This document shows, one piece after another, positions 9,991 through 22,289 of a stretch of 64,000 nt of DNA; position 1 is the first letter of the stretch, and each line of letters begins with the position of its first letter. The translations under genes and the position numbers were made by a program. A model generated the notes under the pieces. It searched no databases, was not told where the DNA came from, and saw only the letters and a program-made list of their open reading frames with translations. This DNA is from Euryodendron excelsum (Eukaryota; Streptophyta; Magnoliopsida; Ericales; Pentaphylacaceae), in NCBI GenBank assembly GCA_033060915.1, contig CM065392.1, positions 14,359,501 through 14,423,500 of the forward strand, given 5' to 3'.

Positions 9991-12900
9991 TGCACTGTTC
10001 CACTGAATAATTCTCTCAACTCTTTTGCATACGTAGCAAAAGCAGCTGACGTCTGATGCAGATTCCACTAAGCATGCTAGTTGACTTTTCCTTTTCATTC
10101 TTTATGTTTTTTACTTTTCTTTTTATTTAGTTTTTTGATGGCTAATTTTTCATCACGTGGTTATTTTTGTAATAAGAAAATAGAATTTTTCATATAGAAA
10201 ACTTCATAAAAATAATGTGATAGTGGTACTTCTAAACTTATGAGACAAAAAAATGAATTTCTGATTTAAAATAAATGAACCAAACCACAAAAAGTCATAT
10301 ATTTTCGTATACAAATTCTCTGCAAAAATTATGCTTATATAACATTATTTTGTCAAATATTTGAGTGTATTTGATGCCACCCTTTTTTTTTTGGTGTGTG
10401 TGTGTGACACATTTTTTTTGGCAATGAAAACAGACAGACGTGGCACAAAGAGGACGACACATGGTATCTGGTACCAAATTCTACTCACATCTAGTAGCAC
10501 ACACGTAAAAACATGCGTGCTTCAGCACATAAATCATTTGTGATGAGAAGACATTGCTGATGTGTTTAACACTAGTAGCATGCAAGTGCATTATGTGCCC
10601 ATTTAATTACCGATAAAGTTTAGAAAGCCAAACCAGTTCATTGATATATTAGAAAAAATGAAGACATACGTATATATATGTGCATACAAAAAATGTTACA
10701 GTCATCATCTTTTTTTCATCTCATTTCCATGCATAGTAGAAGACTACTTGAAGATTCGGGAGCGTCATTATGCCTGTCTAGCGCAGGATCTGATAATCGG
10801 TAAATTTTAATTGGCCGTAACTTTTACTCCGTAACTTCGTTTTCTTATTATAATATGTTTTCGAAAAGTTAGCGACGAGCCAGAGGAAGGAAAAAACAAT
10901 AAAATAATTTTTCAGCCTAGAAAAATGTGAAAAAATGCCTCTAAGTATGATTTTTGGCCCGTTTAGTATTTTGGGCTTATTTTTTTGGGTTTTCGTCAAT
11001 TTTTTTTTCTATTAACTTGGTTTGTCCTGGGTCCTAGGATTTTGTGCCGCGTATTTATACTCTTGTTAAAGACATTTTTCGCAGTTTTTGGGATTAATAT
11101 AATTTGCGTAGGAGTTTGCACATTTTTCCAATCGTTCGGTATTTTTACGAATTAATGAACGTTTGATGCCCTTGAGTCTAGTATTCGTGATAAATCAATA
11201 GGTTGGTGGAAGAATTTTAATCCGATATTCGTGGTGAATCAACGGATTATGATTGATTATCTCATTCTTGTAAGTCCCACTGCATCACAATCTCTATGAA
11301 TTTTACATGTATTTACACAAGCAAGTGCCTGATATTGATGAAAATGCATGGCTCTAGCATTACTCATATCCATATATATATATATATATATATAGATTTT
11401 TTTATGTCGGTGTCTTTTTCTACTATATATATGCATGCACATAAAACGTGCACACATACCCACGCTTAATATTGATTGTAGAATTGATTTGCACAATCAT
11501 TTCTCTAGTTTGTGGAGTCCTGAGGCCATTGATCAAGGTAGGAGTGCATAACTGGTATGCTAATGGTGCATTCCACATGATCAACATGGAGATATGCTTG
11601 TACTTGTGAAAGTTTAGCTCCTTCGCACGCATGCATAAATTTCTCTGAACCTATATAGAAATACCTTGTAAATAGTTGTACTCTAGCTGTGAAATGTATA
11701 GGTCCAATGATTTTAAGTTTTTAAGCGCACAATTGCAAACGAACTAGTGAAATTTAAGCCCTCTCCATTCTTAAGTGGTAGATCTCCATCAGTTTTTCTA
11801 GAGATGACAGCCTACAAGATGTTTGAGGGACAGATCGAAGTATGTGGAAATAGGTTGATATATATATATATATATATATGATGATTCTATTCGATCTGAT
11901 CAAGAAGTAGGGAATAGGAATACATAAACTTCTAACCATACCAATCGATGACTCTCTCTCTCTCTCAACCAATCGAAGAAATACCAATCAAGCAACTGTG
12001 GTTGGAATCCAAACAACTCTTTCTCTTTGCCACAAACAAAAGTAAGATTCGAAACTTCAGTTCACAACACTGTCGATCGAAGTGGCCAAATTGCTGTGTA
12101 AACTTGTTAGGGAGAATACCACCACTTTTTCCCATTCCCGCACCATACTTTGAATCGCATCACCTTTTAACTTCTTACGTCTTCGGGCAGTCACCATCTC
12201 TACGATTGATCGACCTGCCACTTGATTCCCGTATCAGAGGTTCTAGGATCGCCCTAGAGCTTAGAGAATAATATCACAATTTTTGTTTGTACTCTTGCCC
12301 AACAATTTTTGATTGAACAAGTACTTATCTTTTAAAATCAAATATGATTATAATAAAATATTAAAAAAAAAAGGTGGTTTTGTGATAAAACCTAGTACAA
12401 ACAGAATCAGATACCATTCTTTTCTGAAACCAAAACATACTTTGTGAGATGTCATGATTAAACCGTCGATAAGGTGGAGAAGAAGAGGAAAGGAACATTA
12501 TTGCTTTGGTTTTCATGTGCCTAAAAAAAAGTTATTGTTGAGGACTCAAGGGGTCTCCAGTTTGGCTTTCTCCAGATTGGAAATGCAAAGCAGAATGTTA
12601 GGCAGTTCCTGTTTTCCCTTTTTTTTTTGTTTACTATTGGTAATTGTTAGATTCTCTTTCTAGTCATTCGCGTGCATGCTAAACAATATCTTAAAATAAC
12701 TGGGATATCATGTTAGAATAAAGCATAGACAGAGAGATAGAAAAAGAGAAATAAGAAGAACCCTTAGAGAGATAGCCCAATCTCTGTATATCATAAAGTC
12801 ATAATGCATTGTGAAATGGTTGTATTACATTGAGAGAGAGTTTCTATACATAATCCCAAGACGAGTATTGAACAAAGAATAAACATATAAAAATATAAAA

Positions 12901-15900
12901 AAAGAGAAAGAATTTAATTTTGATACATTGTTAATGTAGATTTTTTTTTACACAAATAGATACTAAAATATAAAAAGTGTCCATGCGTATTATTTTTATA
13001 TTGTACTTCAAATCTAAAAGACACATATTACATTTTAGTATCCTACTTGTGTAAATAAACTATACACTGATAAAGTATCAAAACTAAACTCAAAGAGAAA
13101 AATAAAAATATGAAAAACTTACTAATGTTATATTCTAACTATATAAATAATTTGAAATATACATTTCTCAAAAGCAAAGTGGATAGAAAGTTTGGAGCAA
13201 AGTTTCAGATGTTAATAGAAAATTTGACGAGGAAACAAATATGAGATGCACAGCATACAATGGATTAGGTGCTAATCATATATCAACTAAGCAAGGAACA
13301 TTTCTAGGTTGATCTAGAAACGCAAGAAAATGATACATAGGCCCGAATCTTTCAGATATGAATTGGGACAATATGCCAACATCCACTAAGGAAGCAGAAA
13401 AGGGGATGGTCCTACAATGCATATGCTATTAAGATTATATAAACAGTGATGAAGAACTGTTCTAGTTGAGGTACTTAATTACCAAGTATTGTCTCCTGTA
13501 ATTTGTCCTTAACCCATCTTACTACGCGATTATCTTATCAAAGTAAGAGGTTTTAGTGCAACCTGTCAATCTGTTAATTAAATTAATTAATTCTGCAATA
13601 TCATAACAAAAGGTACCTTTTGGCATATTTGGATATCATATGAAATAAATTGACATTCATTCAAATGTTTTATGCTATGTGACCGATGCGTAAACAGCCC
13701 TCCCAAGATGTCTGACTGAGCAAAACGACACATCTTCCTGATTAAATACTGATATCAGCGAAGTAATCCCCAAGAATGCTTCATCCATGTCACGAACAAG
13801 TTCCAAAAGACAAAATAAAAGATTGAAAAAAAAAAAAGAACGAAATGCATGCACGATGATAGTGAATTAGCAGCACAGATAAACGAAAATAACTCACATG
13901 AATGATTTTGCACCAAACAGGCGAACAGATTTAAATAATAAAGCCGCTACTAAGGAAGCAAATTATATTTTCTTTCATACATGATATTCCTTCCCCTTGA
14001 ACTGTTAATGTTAGGTACACTTTGTATCTTCATGTCCAAAACAGATGAGATAAACTATCATATGAGGGGGAGGGGGAGGGGGGGAGGGGGGGGGGGAGGG
14101 GGAAGGGGGAAATGACAAGTAAAGGCTAAGCATGATATTATGATCTAAGATTCATCTTCCTTTCATAAATTTCAGTTATCTAAGCCCCATAAAAACTAAA
14201 AGAAAAAGACAAATTGATCTTTCTTTGGGTGACTGTAGGTGCTCAGAAATGATTTCAAACGTTTAAGAAGATATCTATACTTAGTACAGAAATTGTATAA
14301 TACAGAAAGTTATAACCTAAAAATTTATAAGCATTAGTTCCACAGATAACTATATCAAAATGTGAACGTACATACTCAATCCTACAGATTTTGACAGTCG
14401 TTAGTCTTCAACCTTCACTCCTGCTCCGCAAACTTAGCCCTCCCAAAAACATTAATTTAGCATATCAAGGTTTTTAAAAAATAAAATTCAATAAAAATTG
14501 ATCAATTAGCCATGTTGAGTTTCGATTCAGTTCATGTATCCCTTTTTCAACATATTGAGTATCACATAATTAACAATCCAGTTAGCTGCATCACTGTTTT
14601 CTATACAAAAAAATAGAGACCTCTAAATATAAGTATATAGGATATGGCAACTATTAATGTGAAATGATGAGTAATTCTTGAAGGGGGTGATTACAAACGG
14701 TTTTGCAACTAGAGAGAATTTATTGAAATTCATTAAAAAGATACACTTCTAGAAATGATGAATGCAACATTACAACACAAAAATGTAATTCATTTTTTGA
14801 AATATCATGTTATTTACAATATTATCATGCTAAGCTAGTGCTTGTAGGTGCAACTAAACTTAGTGATGACAAACCTGTTTTTTTAAATTTTATTTTAACC
14901 TTTTGCTCGTTTATCCCTGAAAGCTTAATTAAATGCATATATGTCATTTTCATTTATTAATTAGAACTATCAATGTAAGAAAGGGTCTAGGTTCATATGT
15001 AATTCTTAAGATTCGAATTATTAGCCATTTTAGTGTTCGATCTATGTCAAGCCAAAACAATTACAATGACAATGCAAAATGTTGAAATGTAAATGTAGTT
15101 TTAGAACTGAACATTTAGTGATAGAATTTTGTTTATTTTTTAAGTCATGAAATTTACTTTAAATATTGCGATAATTTGCATTGATATATTGGTTGACTTT
15201 GAAGTATATACCAACTTGGAACACCCCAAAAAAATAATGAAATAAATAAAAGGGAAAAAAGTGGAAAAAAGGTAAAAATTAGTTAACCATATTGACATAA
15301 AACCACAAGCTCTATCCAAATTAACCCATTATGGTATATATTGGGTTGCCAAGACCAAAGGCCCTCACAAATTCCATATCCAACAAAATGGGTAGTTGGG
15401 CACGTGGCTTACCAACAAGAATTTGACACGTACGCCACACCCACTACTCATTGCTTTGTGATTGTGTGGTCACTTCCTATGTAATACATTTCCTAAATCT
15501 TTATTCAATTGGCAAATGGGTTTTCCCAAGTTGAATCCTCGGCAAGTAGAATGGACTTTTAGGGTTTCAAAATGATTTTCCACCACACAACTTGCAAGTT
15601 CATTGTCCTTGTGCTTGAAAAACATCTCAAATGAGGTCACAAGGTACACTATTATTTCCTGTTTCCTTATTACCAATCATTGTCACTTTCTAAGCAGACC
15701 CATTTCAAACTTGTTGAGAGGAAAATACAAAACAAACAAAACAAAGAAACCCTATTTGGCTCAAGAGGGGCATGTGAGGGACACTAGCACTTAGTGCTAG
15801 TCATAATCAACAATTGGATATATCAAAACAAATTTGAACACAAACATAAAAATGAGAATAGCATCCATGATAGTGACTTATGAGCACATCAATATTTGAT

Positions 15901-17640
15901 TTTATTGCCCTAAGCAGAAGCACATAACCGATGACACAACTGATCTAACTGTGATCTACTAATATCAGGTGAGCCAGCGAAACATAGTTAAAACAGATTA
16001 GGCCTTCACAAATTCAATTATAGGAGTAAGGGGCAGCATTACTTACATGGTTTGACCCAAAAACAAAAAAATAAATGATTTGTTTCAACTTAATGTTGTT
16101 ATTTGACCTTGAAGGTATTGACTTTCGGTGTCTCCATGGGTGACGAAAAACAATTTTCAACTTGGATAATGACTACAGCATAAGTGCCACTTGAAACGTG
16201 GTTAATCTGCATGGAAGTCACTAGGGTTGGGCATTATTATGCAACATCGATCCTCCACATAACTTTAACACTGCATATATGTCCCTTTGTTTTGTTTCTA
16301 ACTACTCTTAAAGAGCCTTTGTCCTATTGTTAGGAGACCACTCAGCAAAACTCAAATCATATTAATATCAGCACCCGCTATCTTAATAAATTATTCTTCG
16401 TGGCAATAATTATCTTGATACACGGGTGTTATGACTTTTGTGCAGTTAGCTTTGTCTATATGTCATATAGCATAATGATTATAATCAGTACAATTTTCTT
16501 GCATATTTATTGAGACTTGGATAACATCTTCCATAGAGAGAGAGAGAGAGAGAGAGAGAAGGGAGTATGTCCAGTTAAGATCTTAAAATCATGCTATAGG
16601 GATACTGATTTGATCATACCTTCAATCATACAAACTTCGTTCATGCCTCCATAGTAATAAGCAAATCATGAAATAGTTGGAGTTGTCTTTAGAGTAAAGA
16701 GAGAATTGTAGATCACCGTGGAACAGATGCGGGATGTGTCCAATTATTATCTTCTCACCATTGGGATTAATACTTTATATCGAAGCAGAAGAAGGAGATT
16801 AAGAAACAGTTTCCACATTTTGCATTCAATACTCTTCCAGAATTAATATGTGATGACTTGAGGTAGAAAGATAATAATATCTTATTAGAAGGAAAAAATT
16901 AATCGTAATTCATAAGCCCCTCAGATATATTCCAAGAAATGCCATAAAAAATATATACTGAGACAAAATTGAACTGTAGAGTATGACCGCTTCAGACTAC
17001 ACTAGACTACATACAAACAATTGTCACAGCTCTCTCATGTTGTTTTCTTGCTATATTTAATCTTTGCAATTTGAAAATTTAATATATAAAGATTTGGCGC
17101 AAGAAAAGAGATTTGGAGAAGTGAGACTTTCTTTTTCTCCCTGTAAATTTTCATGATCCTTTAAGAAAACTTGGTGCCCACAAATTCTGGTGTGATGTCA
17201 TCATAGAAAGCACTTTCGCAAAAATCATGCGATGTCACATTATTCTTGGTAGTTGTTGCATAAATCACCTGAACAGTTGCCAACAAGTAGTATTCTTTTA
17301 AACTAAAGAAATGAGATAAAATTCTAAGACATTGCATCCATCTGTTCATTGTGATGTGTTGATTTGATTAGGTAGTGGGGAGATTTCTTTTCGATGCTAA
17401 ACTGTGTTGGATTTGCAATACCTAATAAAAAAACATGCAATAATGTGAAAAGGGAACTGATAATGGGTATGACCTAGTAGAGTCTACCTAAAATTCTCTT
17501 ACACTGAACATGTTCCTCTTTTGTTCTCTCTCTCTCTTTGAACGTGTCTTTCAATATGAAGTTTGTTTAATCCAAAAGATTCGGTTCTAGAATGGATAAC
17601 AACTACATTGGTATTAGATTGCAGTATTCTACTTATTATA
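9991..17640. other. Gene-free AT-rich intergenic DNA
   Basis: Seven and a half kilobases without a supportable gene. All open frames are short, lack homology that I recognise and have no flanking exons. Simple repeats include (TA)n near 11372-11393 and 11860-11878, CT runs near 11950, a G-rich tract at 14064-14110 and (GA)n at 16537-16559. A stretch beginning TGTTAGAATAAAGC at 12712 recalls an LTR start but has no identifiable partner or end. Confidence 0.5.
14064..14110 (+). repeat. G-rich tract with G-quadruplex potential
   Basis: Runs of five or more G separated by single A bases (GAGGGGGAGGGGGAGGGG and so on). More than four consecutive G-tracts with one-base loops occur on the plus strand, in otherwise AT-rich DNA. 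Confidence 0.85.
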
Positions 17641-17650
17641 GCATCCTAAT

Positions 17651-17975
17651 ACAATTTTAATATGCTTATATGAGAATAAGCTTTTAGTAGGATTTCCAAA
17701 AAGAATTTTGTTTCCTATAGGATACAAAAGTAGGGATTCATGATTCAAACTCGATGGATAGATTAAATTTTGTTTTTGCTCAATACTTTTTATGCATGCC
17801 GATAAGTGATACATGAAGGTCAATTTTAATATGTTTATATGAGAATAAGCTCTTTGTAGGATTTCCAAAGAGAATTTACAAACGTGGGGAATCGATTCAA
17901 ACTATACGGATTGCTTAAACATTGTTTTTGCCCCATACTTTTTTATGCATGTAGCTAAATGATATAAGAAGGTCT
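17651..17975. repeat. Tandem duplication, ~170-bp unit, two copies
   Basis: Copy 1 starts at about 17651 and copy 2 at about 17821; both read AATTTTAATATG(C/T)TTATATGAG at the start. Other shared blocks are AGTAGGATTTCCAAA-type, GATTCAAACT, TTGTTTTTGC and ATACTTTTTATGCATG. Differences and a small deletion in the second copy indicate an old event. Confidence 0.75.
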
Positions 17976-18550
17976 AGGCAATCATGATTAATGTGGGCTC
18001 AATAAGAGTCAAGTCCAAGACCAAGAGAAGACCAGTCCAATGAGGTCGGCTCATGGATACTAACTTGTCGGATTAGGCCCATGCCGATCAGAGGTTAGGT
18101 CTTAAAGAGGCTGGTCCAGGGATTCTAATCCAAAAGGTATTAGGACTAATAAATTTCATAATACGAATCATATTCATAAGTAAATTAGGACAAATAAAAG
18201 ATAAGTCTAATGTATTAAACCGACTCAAACAAGGAAGATTCCTAAGAGGAAAGTGACTCCAATTCTCAAAGGGAACATAGCATTCCGAAACCTATAAATA
18301 CTCTCATGCACTAAAAGTATAAGGTACGTTCACTTGAATTCTAGTTCTCTATATTTTATTTAATTCATTGTGATTAAACTTGCTAACTTAATCATCGGAG
18401 TGTCTTTGGCCCAAAGAGGGCCGAGTCATTTTTATTGTCTTCTTCTTTGGCAGATTGTTCGTGCTCATCGATTTAGTTTGAGAGTTCAACCAGACATTCC
18501 TAAAAATTTCACCTATAATTGACACCGTCTGTGGGAAGGTCTACACAACA

Positions 18551-19496
18551 ATGAGTACCAGCTACCTCAGAAGAGGAGTCGATCCCACAAACAGGGAACT
18601 AGAAGACAGCCATAACATCTATAGTTAGGATGGCACTCACCAGTCAAGTCATTATGTCGATGATTTAGTGCTAACTCCGAGAGAATGTTTTATCAGATCG
18701 GAGATACGATTCCCTAGAAGCAACCAGGGGGAAGGACAGGAGGGTCTAGGACGGGCTCCACAGTATGTCTGAAATCCAAACTACCAAAGGAACTATCGCA
18801 GGAACTTGAATCCATCACCATCTAATGGCTGCGTACCGAACAATCTATCACTTTAAGCAACTAAACGGGAACTCCGGCAACGGGACAAAGAGATTGCCCA
18901 CCTCAGGTCAACGATTGAAGCCATAAAGGAAGTAATTGCCAAACGAGATGGACGAGTACCTAACAGATCCCCAGATCAGCGGTGGAGAAGGAGGACAAGT
19001 TTAAGAAACAAGAGCTTCGCAGCCGCACTCGTAATAGGGAGTTATACTTCCAGTACAAGGCACTATATAGACCGATAGGAAGATCGACAACCTCGAAGAA
19101 ATTAGACGCCAGTAAGAGACCCAGCAAGGGTCGAGCCAAAGTAGTAAGATTGGGACAAGTGGTTAAACAACTGGCTAGATAACCGAGATAAGCGTTATAA
19201 GGGATAGACAACCCAGGATATAGCCAAAAGAGCCCTGGACTAGATTGCTTCCACCCCCTTTACAAAAGAAATTGAGACTCGTCGACCTCCCAGGAAATTC
19301 ACCCCACCAAAATTTACTCCTTATAATGGGAAGACAAATCCCATTACCCATGTTCGGCATTACAAACAGATGATGGCACTATGGAGCAAGGACAATTCAC
19401 TTATGTGCTGAGTTTTCCCTTTAAGCCTGGGAGAGGTGGCCCTACGATGGTTCGATAAGCTGCAATCCAAATCAATAACAAGCTGGAGATAACTTG
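18551..19496 (+). pseudogene. Gypsy gag, 5' part (broken)
   Basis: Starts at ATG 18551 with a hydrophilic N-terminus. The later part (about 19290-19496) resembles the retrotransposon gag (PF03732-type) capsid core, with features such as YNGKTNPITHVRHYKQMMAL and EVALRWFDKLQ. Several in-frame stops are present (for example around 18630, 18770 and 19490). The reading frame is cut by the insertion at 19502 and resumes after 25107, with one copy of the 5-bp target duplication accounting for the overlap. Confidence 0.65.
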
Positions 19497-19739
19497 CCAA
19501 GTGTAAGCACCCCATTTTTGACCGCTCGGCAGTCGACACTCCGTCCAGACTTGTTTTCAAGTCATCGTGGGCATATTCTAATCGAGTCCATTTCTCTAGG
19601 TCTAAATTCCATCTTTCCATCACTTCGCGGGCCTGTCAGGCCCAAATAGAGGCAAAATGACCAAAATGGCCTTAGGGGCATTGTCTTTTCTTATTCCAAT
19701 TTCAATCCCTCTCTCGAGATAGTTTATTCCTCGAGACGG

Positions 19740-20460
19740 TCCGAGTAGCAAAACTACTCACAAAAACCGTTAGAATGGCGGAAACACTCACAATCCAGGC
19801 ACGTCTCTTCGGAAACGGTAAGACCCCTTCCAGTCCCACTCTCGAGACAGTTTATTCCTCGAGACGGTCCGAGTAGCAAAACTACTCACAGAACCGTTAG
19901 AGTAGCGGAAATACTCACAGAACCGTTAGAGTGGCGGAAACACTCACAGAACCATTAGAGTAGCGAAAATACTCACAGAACCGTTAGAGTGGCAGAAACA
20001 CTCACAGAACCGTTAAAGTGGCGGAAACACTCACAAAATCGTTAGAGTGGCGGAAACACTCAAAACCCAGGCACGTCTCTTCGGAGACGGTAAGACCCCT
20101 TTCCAATCCCTCTCTCGAGACAGTTTATTCCTCGAGACGGTTCCAATCCAGGCACGTCTCTTCGGAGACGATAAGACCCCTTTCCAATCCCTCTCTCGAG
20201 ACAGTTTATTCCTCGAGACGGTCCGAGTAGCAAAACTACTCACCAAACCGTTAGAGTAGCGGAAATACTCACAGAACCGTTAAAGTAGCGGAAATACTCA
20301 CAGAACCGTTAGAGTAACGGAAATACTCACAGAACCGTTAGAGTAGCGGAAATACTCAACCCCGTCCGAGTAGCGGAAATACTCACAAATCATCAACCCC
20401 GTTCGAGTAGCGGAAGTACTCACACCGTTAGAGTGGCGGAAACACTCAAAACCCAGGTCA
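19740..20460 (+). repeat. Minisatellite, ~28-bp unit, in the solo LTR
   Basis: Repeats of the form CCGTTAGAGTAGCGGAAA followed by TACTCACAGAA; variants have TGGCGGAAACACTC. They are interspersed with a longer unit containing CAGGCACGTCTCTTCGG and CTCGAGACAGTTTATTCCTC. They lie upstream of the putative LTR promoter (U3). A diverged relative of this array is found at 35150-35620. Confidence 0.88.
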
Positions 20461-20579
20461 ACACCAATGTCTGTTAGCTCACTTCGGTGAAAAATGAGCA
20501 GACTACCCTTAGGACCTTTTCCGAGACTTTCTGGTCAAGATGACCATTTTGCCCCTAAGCATCCGAATGCCCCGGGAAT

Positions 20580-21240
20580 CACACCGGCTCTGGGTATCAA
20601 ACCGGTAACCTCCTGAGAATACTTTTTATAGTGTTCTCAACCTCCCCTTACCTTTCCAGATCATTCCGAGTCAGTTCCGGCCAACCCGGTACAAAATGAT
20701 CGTTTTGCCCCTTAAAGGCCGGTCTCCTTCTTCAACCACACCGGCTCTGGGTATCAAACCAGTAACCTCCTGAGAATACTTTTTATAGTGTTCTCAACCT
20801 CCCCTTACCTTTTCGGATCATTCCGAGTCAGTTCCGGCTAACCCGGTACAAAATGACCGTTTTGCCCCTAGAGGGCCGGTTTCCTTCTTCAACCACACCG
20901 GCTCTGGGTATCAAACCAGTAACCTCCTGAGAATACTTTTTATAGTGTTCTTAACCTCCCCTTACCTTTCCAGATCATTCCGAGTCAGTTCCGGCCAACC
21001 TGGTACAAAATGACCGTTTTGCCCCTAGAGGGCCGGTCTCCTTCTTCGACCATACCGGCTTTGAGTATCAAACCGGTAATGTCCCGAGAATACTTTTTAT
21101 AGTATTCTCAACCTTCCTTTACCTTTCCGGACCATTCCGAGTCAGTTCCGGCAAACCCGATGCAAAATGACCGTTTTGCCCCTAGTGGGCTGGTCTCCTT
21201 CTCCGACTACGCCGGCTCTGGGAATCAAACCGGAAACCTC
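20580..21240 (+). repeat. ~157-bp tandem repeat, about four copies, in the solo LTR
   Basis: The marker ACCGGCTCTGGGTATCAAAC (or a variant of it) recurs near 20587, 20746, 20902, 21059 and 21216, a spacing of 156-159 bases. Each unit also has TGAGAATACTTTTTATAGTG, a CCCTTACCTTTCC block and AAAATGACCGTTTTGCCCC. Copies diverge progressively toward the 3' end. Confidence 0.9.
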
Positions 21241-21704
21241 TGGGAACATTCTAAATAATGTTTCCAGATCCCAAGTCTTCTTCTGGGATAGTCTGAGTCT
21301 GTCCCGGCAGTTTTCCGATCCGGTTGACCGTTTTGCCCCTAAAGGCCTGGTCGACCCTTCCGACACATCTTATCCTCACTTTTCAAGTCAAATACCTCCT
21401 AGACACTATTTTAAGTGTTCCTGCTCCTTTTCGGCCCCCCGGGTCATTCCCGACTCCTTCAAATCATTCCCGGACTTCCCGGAGTCACTCCTAGTGAAGC
21501 CATGCTAAAATTTACATGGTAGTCACTAGTACAGGCGCCCAAATCTAGTCAAAGATACGTTGCTTGCCGACCTTAAACCTTTCCTAATTGGCTGGCGCCA
21601 CTAGTAGTGGTGCCAAGCCAAAAAATGGCCTGGCGCCACTCCTAGTGGCGCCAGTGTAAAGTTTGCCCTAGCGCCACTGCAACAGGCATCAGGTTTGTCC
21701 TCCC

Positions 21705-21714
21705 TTTATAAATA
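21705..21714 (+). promoter_or_regulatory. Putative TATA box of the solo LTR
   Basis: TTTATAAATA followed after about 25-30 bases by ATTCAACATGAAAGG. It is placed after the repeat-rich part and before the pyrimidine/A-rich part, as expected for a U3/R boundary. Inference from position and motif. Confidence 0.45.
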
Positions 21715-22289
21715 CAGAGTCTCATTCAACATGAAAGGGGTCTGCAAATCTAACCTAAGAATCCTATATTTCGATATACAGAACTCGAGCATCTCCTAAA
21801 CCCTAGCCTCCCTAGGTTTTTCAAACCCTAGCCTCCTATACACTCATACACTCCCCCATACACTCATACACTAGCCTTCAACCATCCTTTGAAGACTTGA
21901 AAAGTTGCCATCCAAAGCTTGAAGACAACTCTTGAAAGCTGAAGGTAAAGATCAAGACAAAGACCGAAGACCGAAGACAGCGCGGCGCGTAAAATAAAGA
22001 AGACATACGGTAGGTTTTCTCTTTAATTTTCTGCACTTCCCCCCTCTCTCTTCTCTCTCCAACCCACTTGGGTTTTCTCTATTTTAATCCCACATCTCTT
22101 TCCCCCACTTTCTTTGCATGCTTGAAACAAGGGGATTCCCGGACCATGTGTAGGATTGGACTATTGGAGAGTCACCGTGTCGGGAGCTTTCTTTTAGTCT
22201 AACCAAAGACCACATGGGTCCGACCCCCTTGATTATGTGGTGAAGCCTTAACCTTGTATGTTCACGACCCCAAATTGCATTGTGCATAT

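Noticed and set aside
11948..12271. 107-codon plus-strand frame
   Set aside because: Starts in a CT microsatellite and shows no domain; likely chance.
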